A stretch of 11,599 nucleotides of DNA from an uncultured Bacteroidota bacterium (GTDB lineage Bacteria; Bacteroidota; Bacteroidia; Chitinophagales; Chitinophagaceae), in NCBI GenBank assembly GCA_903905685.1, contig CAIVHI010000110.1, positions 1-11,599 of the forward strand. Direction: 5' to 3'. The notes under the pieces were generated by a model, which saw only the letters and a list, made by a program, of their open reading frames with translations, did not search any database and was not told the DNA's origin. Made by a program: the position numbers and the translations under genes. This document shows, piece by piece, positions 6,395-11,599 of the stretch (positions within the stretch are counted from its first letter, which is position 1; each line of letters opens with the position of its first letter).

Positions 6395-6436
6395 AACGCG
6401 AAGCTAAACACAATTTGCAGCGTCAAAAAGGCTAGG

Positions 6437-6454
6437 CAGTGGTGCGGCCCACTG
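6437..6454. repeat. Short perfect inverted repeat in the divergent intergenic region
   Basis: CAGTGG (6437-6442) and CCACTG (6449-6454) flank the six bases TGCGGC. It lies 43-60 bp upstream of the MGMT-like start, between two divergent transcription units, so it could be an operator. The 13-mer CAGTGGTGCGGCC at its left side also occurs at 120-132, upstream of the T9SS protein. Six-base arms can occur by chance. Confidence 0.3.
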
Positions 6455-6525
6455 ATTTTCGTCACCGAACGTACACGCGCCAATCCCATATTGCACTTCA
6501 TCAACTGCAACCCGCGTGTCCTAAA

Positions 6526-6549
6526 ATTTCCCTATAGCCCTCGGGAAAT
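6526..6549. repeat. 7-bp inverted repeat overlapping the presumed -33 region of the ABC operon
   Basis: ATTTCCC (6526-6532) and GGGAAAT (6543-6549) form a perfect inverted repeat with a 10-base spacer, followed by an A-run. It lies 15-38 bp upstream of the -7-like element at 6564, where a regulator could block or assist polymerase. It lacks a downstream U-run on either strand, so a terminator is less likely. Confidence 0.35.
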
Positions 6550-6563
6550 AAAAAAATTCTCGC

Positions 6564-6570
6564 TACTTTG
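6564..6570 (+). promoter_or_regulatory. Probable -7 element of the ABC transporter operon
   Basis: TACTTTG followed by C is one base shorter than the Bacteroidota consensus TAnnTTTG but is placed correctly, about 50 bp before the ATG at 6621. Transcription would start near 6577. No clear TTTG is seen at -33. Confidence 0.4.
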
Positions 6571-6620
6571 CATAATCCCATAACGTAATACATGCGGTCT
6601 CACCACCCAAAACCTTCATT

Positions 6621-7481
6621 ATGTTGCGCATAAGCAATCTCTCTAAAACGTACCCCAACGGCGTACAGGCACTTAAGAACATTTCTTTAGAAATATCCAA
6701 TGGCATGTTCGGGCTGCTGGGTCCCAATGGGGCGGGCAAGTCTACCCTTATGCGCACCATCGCCACCCTGCAGGATGCCGATTCGGGTTCCATCACCTTT
6801 GGCGACATAGACGTGCTGAAAGACAAGCCTGCCCTGCGCCGGGTATTGGGCTACCTGCCGCAAGAGTTTGGAGTCTACCCTAAGGTTTCGGCCGAGGAGA
6901 TGCTGCACTACATCGCCAACCTGAAGGGCATAACCAATACCGCCGAACGGCGGGAACTGGTGAAGGCACTGCTGGAGCAGGTGAACCTGTATGAGCACCG
7001 CAATAAACATTTGGGCGGATATTCGGGCGGCATGAAGCAGCGCTTCGGCATTGCACAAGCCCTCATCGGCAATCCGAAACTGGTCATCGTGGACGAGCCT
7101 ACGGCCGGCCTCGACCCTGCCGAACGATTGAGGTTCAACAACCTGCTCAGCGAGATTGGTGAAAACATTGTCGTCATCCTCTCCACCCACTTGGTGGAAG
7201 ACGTGAACGAGCTGTGTCGCGATATGGCCATCATTGCCGGCGGCACAGTGGTGCTGCGCGGCAATCCCGAAGATCTGGTGCACGGCATGGAGCACAAAAT
7301 TTGGAGCAGGAAGATAGGTAAGGACGAAGTGGCGGCCTACCGCGAGCGTTACCGCTTGGTGCTCGCCAAGCTGTCGGGTGGTGCCATGGTGGTCTACATC
7401 CTCAGCGACGAAGACCCCGGCGACGGCTTCCGTTCCGTGCGGGCCACATTGGAAGACATCTATTTCTCTAACATCAACTGA
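6621..7481 (+). CDS. ABC transporter ATP-binding protein
   Basis: A 286-residue cytoplasmic ATPase that powers the permease encoded 11 bp downstream. It has every core ABC motif in order: Walker A G-P-N-G-A-G-K-S-T at 34-42, Q-loop Gln81 (Y-L-P-Q-E-F-G), signature Y-S-G-G-M-K-Q-R at 134-141, Walker B L-V-I-V-D-E-P with catalytic Glu159, D-loop G-L-D-P, and switch His190 (L-S-T-H). The early Q-E-F-G and the single-domain layout resemble the ABC-2 type exporter ATPases (CcmA/NatA-like). Residues about 215-286 form a C-terminal extension usual in this group. The start at 6621 gives the standard N-terminus (M-L-R-I-S-N-L-S-K-T-Y). Substrate cannot be told from the ATPase; the partner being a permease-peptidase fusion suggests peptide or envelope-protein handling, which is inference. 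Confidence 0.93.
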   Translation: MLRISNLSKTYPNGVQALKNISLEISNGMFGLLGPNGAGKSTLMRTIATLQDADSGSITFGDIDVLKDKPALRRVLGYLPQEFGVYPKVSAEEMLHYIANLKGITNTAERRELVKALLEQVNLYEHRNKHLGGYSGGMKQRFGIAQALIGNPKLVIVDEPTAGLDPAERLRFNNLLSEIGENIVVILSTHLVEDVNELCRDMAIIAGGTVVLRGNPEDLVHGMEHKIWSRKIGKDEVAAYRERYRLVLAKLSGGAMVVYILSDEDPGDGFRSVRATLEDIYFSNIN

Positions 7482-7492
7482 CCCCCAACCCT

Positions 7493-10400
7493 ATGTTCGC
7501 TTCCATATTCACATTCGAAGTCAGGCGGCTGGTCAAGTCGCTGTCTACGTATGTCTACTTCATCATCCTGTTTGCGGTGTCGTTTATGCTGGCACTGCTG
7601 GCTGGCGGCGCCTTCCCATCGGTCAATTTCAATATTGCAGGCGAGAAGATCATGTCCAATTCGCCCGTCATCATCGATGCGTTTTTTGGCGCCATCAACA
7701 ATTACATCGGCATCATCATCTTGGTGGCCGTCACCGGCAATGCGGTACTGAAAGATTTCAGGTACGACACCTACACGCTGTTGTTCACCACGCCGGTAAC
7801 CAAATCGGCCTACTTGGGTGGGCGGTTTTCCGGGGCAATGCTGATTACCCTGCTATTGCTCACGGCCCCTGCCTTCGGATTGATGGCGGGTTTTGCCTCG
7901 CCATGGGTGAGTCCCGATAAGATGGGCGCATTCCGGGTGCTGCCTTATGTGGTGTCTTATTTCGAATCCATTCTACCCAATGCCCTGCTCTTGGGTGCCA
8001 TATTCTATGCCGTGAGCCTCATTGTGCGCGACATATTCGTAATTTGGCTTTCGGTAGCGGTATACTTCGTGGCCATTACGGTGTCCAACGTCCTTTTCCG
8101 CACCATCGACCTCCAAACCCTATCGGCGTTGTTGGACCCGATGGGCAATTTCGCGAAGCGCGCCCAGAGCAAGTATTGGAGCACCTTCGAGAAAAACCAC
8201 TTGGTTTATGGCTTGCAGGGCTTGTTCCTCATCAACCGGCTCATTTGGCTAACCATAGGTGCGGCGGTTTGGATGGTGGGTTACCGCATATTCTCCTTCT
8301 CCTCGGCACCCAGACAATTGATTACCCGCAAAGTCAAGCCGGCCGACAATTCGAAAATCAGCATCGTGCCCCGCTTTTTCGACAAGCGGACGCTGCCCCA
8401 CGTCAATGGCGATTTCTCCACCAAGAGTTACTTCAAGGCGCTGCTATGGCTCTCGGCCGATGAGTGCCGGTCTATGCTGCGCAACACCTATTTCCGCATC
8501 ATCCTGCTGTTCGGCATGTTGCTGCTGTTTGCGGTGTCGTTCCAGGTGGGTAAAATATACGATACCCAGACGCTGCCGGTGACCTACGAAATGGTCGAGT
8601 TTTTCGGCGGCACTTTCGATATTTTCATGGTGGTGCTCACCATCATGTTTGCCGGGGAGCTGGTATGGAAGGCGCGGGATTTCAAGATGAGCAATATCCT
8701 CGATGCCCTGCCCGTGCCCGACTGGGTGTATTACGTTTCCAAGATAGCCGGACTGTTCTTTATGCAGGTCATCCTGCTGAGCATCGTCATGCTGTGCGGC
8801 ATTGTAGTGCAGTTGTTCAAAGGTTATACCGCCTTGGAAGTTGGGCTGTATGTGGAATACATTTATGGCTTCAAGCTCATAGACCTCTGGTTGCTGGCGG
8901 TTTTGGCCGTGTTCATTCAAACCTTGTGCAGCAACAAATACGTTGGTTACTTCGTTGCCGGCTTGTTCTATTTCTGGAATGTGGCCCTCGCCAAACTCGT
9001 CTTTAAAAGCAACCTCCCCGTTTTTGCGTCAGACCCCGGCGTGACCTACTCGGCCATGAATGGGTTTGGGAGCGTTGTGTATCCGTTTTTGATATATAAA
9101 TTGTATTGGAGCGCTTTTGCCCTCGCATTAGCCGGCACCTCCGACCTCCTTTGGGCGCGTGGCACCGAGACCTCGTTGAAGCGGCGCTGGGCCGGGGCAA
9201 TGTCGGGCAGCAAGAATGGCACAAGGCTACTGGTGACGGGTGCACTGCTGGCGTTTGCGGGCTTGGGCGGCTACATCTTCTACAACACCAACATCCTCAA
9301 CAAATACTACTCCGACGAGAAACAGGAGGAATTGCAGGCGCGTTTCGAGAAACAATACCGCCGCTACCTCAACATTCCCCAACCCAAGATTACCGATGTG
9401 CATCTGGAAGTTGACCTGTACCCCAACACGCTCGGACTGCATACAGTGGGCCAATTCCTGCTGATGAACAAGACGCAGGTTGCCATAGACTCGGTGCATC
9501 TGATTGTTCCGGCATCTATGACCATCGGCAAACTGGAATTTGGCTGCGGTGCCGTGCGGGTGTTCAACGATTCCGACTACGCCTACCTCATTTACCGCCT
9601 CGCCAAGCCGCTACAACCCGGCGATACTACGACGCTCTATTACACCGCCGACCTCATTACCCGAGGCTTCCAGCAGAATTTTACCGGCCTCACTACGCCG
9701 CTCTACAACGGCACCTTCATCAATAATACCGACTTCCTGCCCCACATTGGCTACTACGACCGTATGGAACTGATGGACAATACCCGTAGGAAGAAATACG
9801 GACTGGGTTACAGGCCGACATCTAACCCGATGCGCGATACCGATGTGTACCGCAACCAAAACCTGTTTGTGGCCGATGCCGACTTCATAGGTTTTGATGC
9901 GGTGGTGAGCACCGTGCCCGACCAGATTGCCGTTGCCCCCGGCTACCTGAAGGGGGAATGGACCACCAATGGCCGCCGCTACTTCCACTACATCATGGAC
10001 AAACCGATACTCAATTTCTATTCGTTCCTTTCGGCACGATATACGGTGCGTAAGGAGATGTGGCAGGACGTGAGCTTGGAAATCTACTACCGCAAGGGCG
10101 ACGAGCACAACCTGGACCGTATGTTCAACGGCATCAAAAAGGCATTAACCTACTACACCGCAAACTTCGCGCCCTACCAACACCACCAGGTGCGCATCTT
10201 GGAGTTTCCACGCTATGCCACGTTTGCACAGTCGTTCCCCAATACCATACCCTTCTCTGAGGGTATAGGATTTATTGCAGATGTGAATGACAGCAGCAAG
10301 GAAGACGTGGACTATCCGTTTTATGTAACTGCCCACGAAGTGGCCCACCAATGGTTTGCCCACCAAGTGGTGGGTGCCGACGTGGAGGGTAGCAATGTGT

Positions 10401-11104
10401 TGTCGGAGTCGCTGGCGCAGTATGGCGCCATCATGGTGATGGAGCACGAATATGGAGAAACCCGGCTGCACAAGTTCCTGAAACTGGAAGCCGACAAATA
10501 CCTTACTGCCCGTGCCAACGAGTCGGAAAAGGAGAAGCCTTGGGCATTTGCCGATGCCGGCCAAGGCTACATCCTGTATCAAAAGGGTGGATTGATGATG
10601 CACTCCCTCAACAAATACCTCGGTGCCGACAGCCTGAACAAGGCTATTGCGGGCTTCCTGTCGCAATATGCTTTTCACGCTCCTCCCTACCCTACCACGA
10701 TGGATTTAGTGAGGTACATCATGGCCGAAACCCCTGATTCACTGAGGTATTTCGTTACCGATGCCTTCTCGAAGATTACCGTTTACGACAACAGCGTGAC
10801 CGATGCCACCGTAGCCAAGGCCGATGGCGGCTATAAAGCCGACTTCACCGTGGCATCCAAGAAAATGTATGCCGATAGTACGGGCAAGGAAACGGAAGCG
10901 CTGTCGGACAACTATGTGGAGGTGGCCATCTACAAAAACCGCACGGAACTGTTGCAACGCACCATGATGAAACTGAAAACGGGCGACAACAAATTTTCGA
11001 TGCTATTCAAGGACAAGCCCTACAAAGTGGTGGTAGACCCTCGCCTATTGCTGATAGACCGCAAGCCCGACGACAATGAAAAGCGGTTTGAGGAGAGGAA
11101 ATAG
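7493..11104 (+). CDS. ABC-2 type permease fused to M1 family zinc metallopeptidase
   Basis: This 1203-residue protein joins two units. Residues 1-600 hold about 12-13 membrane segments in two ABC-2-like halves (roughly 20-40, 70-85, 113-133, 160-200, 247-265, then 334-351, 374-391, 414-440, 461-500, 536-550, 578-597). Residues about 610-1190 are an M1 (gluzincin) aminopeptidase domain, placed in the periplasm if the last helix exits outward. Zinc ligands are His948 and His952 in H-E-V-A-H with general base Glu949; the third ligand is probably Glu972. The catalytic Tyr is Tyr1029 in Y-Q-K-G. Two departures from textbook M1 enzymes: there are 19, not 18, residues between HExxH and the Glu, and the G-x-M-E-N exopeptidase motif is replaced by F-S-E-G-I-G-F with Glu923 in the expected place. 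Both recur, as I remember them, in Bacteroidota homologues of this fusion. It shares an operon with the ATPase. Substrate unknown. Confidence 0.9.
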   Translation: MFASIFTFEVRRLVKSLSTYVYFIILFAVSFMLALLAGGAFPSVNFNIAGEKIMSNSPVIIDAFFGAINNYIGIIILVAVTGNAVLKDFRYDTYTLLFTTPVTKSAYLGGRFSGAMLITLLLLTAPAFGLMAGFASPWVSPDKMGAFRVLPYVVSYFESILPNALLLGAIFYAVSLIVRDIFVIWLSVAVYFVAITVSNVLFRTIDLQTLSALLDPMGNFAKRAQSKYWSTFEKNHLVYGLQGLFLINRLIWLTIGAAVWMVGYRIFSFSSAPRQLITRKVKPADNSKISIVPRFFDKRTLPHVNGDFSTKSYFKALLWLSADECRSMLRNTYFRIILLFGMLLLFAVSFQVGKIYDTQTLPVTYEMVEFFGGTFDIFMVVLTIMFAGELVWKARDFKMSNILDALPVPDWVYYVSKIAGLFFMQVILLSIVMLCGIVVQLFKGYTALEVGLYVEYIYGFKLIDLWLLAVLAVFIQTLCSNKYVGYFVAGLFYFWNVALAKLVFKSNLPVFASDPGVTYSAMNGFGSVVYPFLIYKLYWSAFALALAGTSDLLWARGTETSLKRRWAGAMSGSKNGTRLLVTGALLAFAGLGGYIFYNTNILNKYYSDEKQEELQARFEKQYRRYLNIPQPKITDVHLEVDLYPNTLGLHTVGQFLLMNKTQVAIDSVHLIVPASMTIGKLEFGCGAVRVFNDSDYAYLIYRLAKPLQPGDTTTLYYTADLITRGFQQNFTGLTTPLYNGTFINNTDFLPHIGYYDRMELMDNTRRKKYGLGYRPTSNPMRDTDVYRNQNLFVADADFIGFDAVVSTVPDQIAVAPGYLKGEWTTNGRRYFHYIMDKPILNFYSFLSARYTVRKEMWQDVSLEIYYRKGDEHNLDRMFNGIKKALTYYTANFAPYQHHQVRILEFPRYATFAQSFPNTIPFSEGIGFIADVNDSSKEDVDYPFYVTAHEVAHQWFAHQVVGADVEGSNVLSESLAQYGAIMVMEHEYGETRLHKFLKLEADKYLTARANESEKEKPWAFADAGQGYILYQKGGLMMHSLNKYLGADSLNKAIAGFLSQYAFHAPPYPTTMDLVRYIMAETPDSLRYFVTDAFSKITVYDNSVTDATVAKADGGYKADFTVASKKMYADSTGKETEALSDNYVEVAIYKNRTELLQRTMMKLKTGDNKFSMLFKDKPYKVVVDPRLLLIDRKPDDNEKRFEERK

Positions 11105-11236
11105 GGGAGGGTATGGGAGCCGAAACACGGTAAGGATTTCTCAAATAGTGATGAAGATACAGTAAATGCAGTGTTTATATAATATATTATTGTGTTTATC
11201 TTAGGGGTCTTAATAAAAGTATAAAGGGTCGAGTAT

Positions 11237-11599
11237 ATGTCATTAACAGAGAAATACAACATTAATACAGATTTAATTTTAGGTAAAGCCGAAGGCTTGG
11301 ATTCACCTGTTATTAGTCACTATGCAATTACGAAAAATCAGGTTTACAAAAACGAAGCTGTAGCAGAAGCTAAAGAAATATTAAAAAAATCATACAGTAT
11401 TGAAACTGTTACTACAATTGCTGCAGAAAGTGCTATACAGTCTTGGTTGTATAAGTTTCACGATATTCCTTTTCCTGGCCCCGCTGATGGTGAGGAGAAA
11501 TTTACTTTCATTGATTTATTTGCTGGTATTGGGGGATTTAGAATGGCTATGCAGGCTCATGGGGGGAAATGCGTTTTCTCATCGGAATATGATAAATAC
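11237..11599 (+). CDS. DNA cytosine-5 methyltransferase, Dcm-like (5' part, cut by window end)
   Basis: A frame open from the ATG at 11237 to the window end (121 codons). Residues 90-101 read T-F-I-D-L-F-A-G-I-G-G-F, motif I of C5-cytosine methyltransferases (AdoMet binding). They are followed by G-G-K-C-V-F-S-S-E-Y-D-K-Y, motif II, very close in layout to E. coli Dcm (G-G-Q-C-V-F-T-S-E-W). An N-terminal extension of about 88 residues precedes motif I, also as in Dcm. The catalytic Pro-Cys motif IV lies beyond the window. It would methylate cytosine in DNA, alone or as part of a restriction-modification system. The gene and the 130 bp before it are clearly more AT-rich than the preceding operon, suggesting separate acquisition. 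A near -7 element TATTATTG (one mismatch) is at 11185-11192. Confidence 0.88.
   Translation, partial: MSLTEKYNINTDLILGKAEGLDSPVISHYAITKNQVYKNEAVAEAKEILKKSYSIETVTTIAAESAIQSWLYKFHDIPFPGPADGEEKFTFIDLFAGIGGFRMAMQAHGGKCVFSSEYDKY

Noticed and set aside
5976..6413. 145-codon minus-strand frame overlapping the MGMT-like gene
   Set aside because: Arg- and Gly-rich composition with no recognisable family; it is the shadow of the real gene in a GC-rich stretch.
6395..6620. Small RNA or tRNA in the divergent intergenic region
   Set aside because: No cloverleaf or known RNA signature; only short palindromes and one promoter-like element are visible.
9611..10108. 165-codon minus-strand frame within the peptidase gene
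   Set aside because: His- and Val-rich antisense shadow of the M1 domain with no family signal.
1..11599. CRISPR array or insertion sequence
   Set aside because: No regularly spaced direct repeats and no transposase-like protein or long terminal inverted repeats were seen.

Overview
The window looks like chromosomal DNA of a Bacteroidota bacterium, most plausibly from the Chitinophagaceae or a related group; the rank is inference. The first protein ends in a type A C-terminal sorting domain of the type IX secretion system (T9SS). Several gene starts are preceded by the Bacteroidota -7 promoter element TAnnTTTG. An ABC-2 permease fused to an M1 peptidase is an architecture well known in this phylum. 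No rRNA, tRNA, CRISPR array or insertion sequence was recognised.

Layout. Positions 1-2580 are AT-rich and accessory in character. They hold a secreted repeat protein with a T9SS tail (255-1844, +), then a scar: a minus-strand remnant of another T9SS tail (1884-2066) directly abutting an N-terminally truncated McrC-like nuclease (2078-2524, +) that has also lost a catalytic Asp. Next is a small lipoprotein gene (2589-3161, -) with a good -7 promoter and a perfect 13-bp inverted repeat upstream. Positions 3404-6394 form a three-gene minus-strand operon with 28-bp and 14-bp gaps: an MGMT/ATL-like protein, a PagL-like outer-membrane protein and an RsmF-type rRNA m5C methyltransferase. A divergent intergenic region (6395-6620) separates it from a plus-strand pair: an ABC ATPase (6621-7481) and, 11 bp later, a 1203-residue ABC-2 permease/M1 metallopeptidase fusion (7493-11104). 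After 11104 the DNA becomes AT-rich again, and a Dcm-like DNA cytosine-5 methyltransferase starts at 11237 and runs off the end.

How the genes relate. The ATPase and permease-peptidase very probably form one inner-membrane complex with a periplasmic zinc peptidase. The minus operon mixes nucleic-acid maintenance with an envelope enzyme and has no obvious single theme. The broken McrC-like gene and the intact start of a 5mC methyltransferase are the two restriction-related items. They lie in the two AT-rich flanks, on either side of a more GC-rich, housekeeping-looking core.

Nothing here is clearly a new multi-gene system. The most informative observations are the double-remnant recombination scar, the permease-peptidase fusion with its altered M1 motifs, the strong inverted repeat upstream of the lipoprotein gene, and a possible antisense RNA at the 3' end of the rRNA methyltransferase gene.
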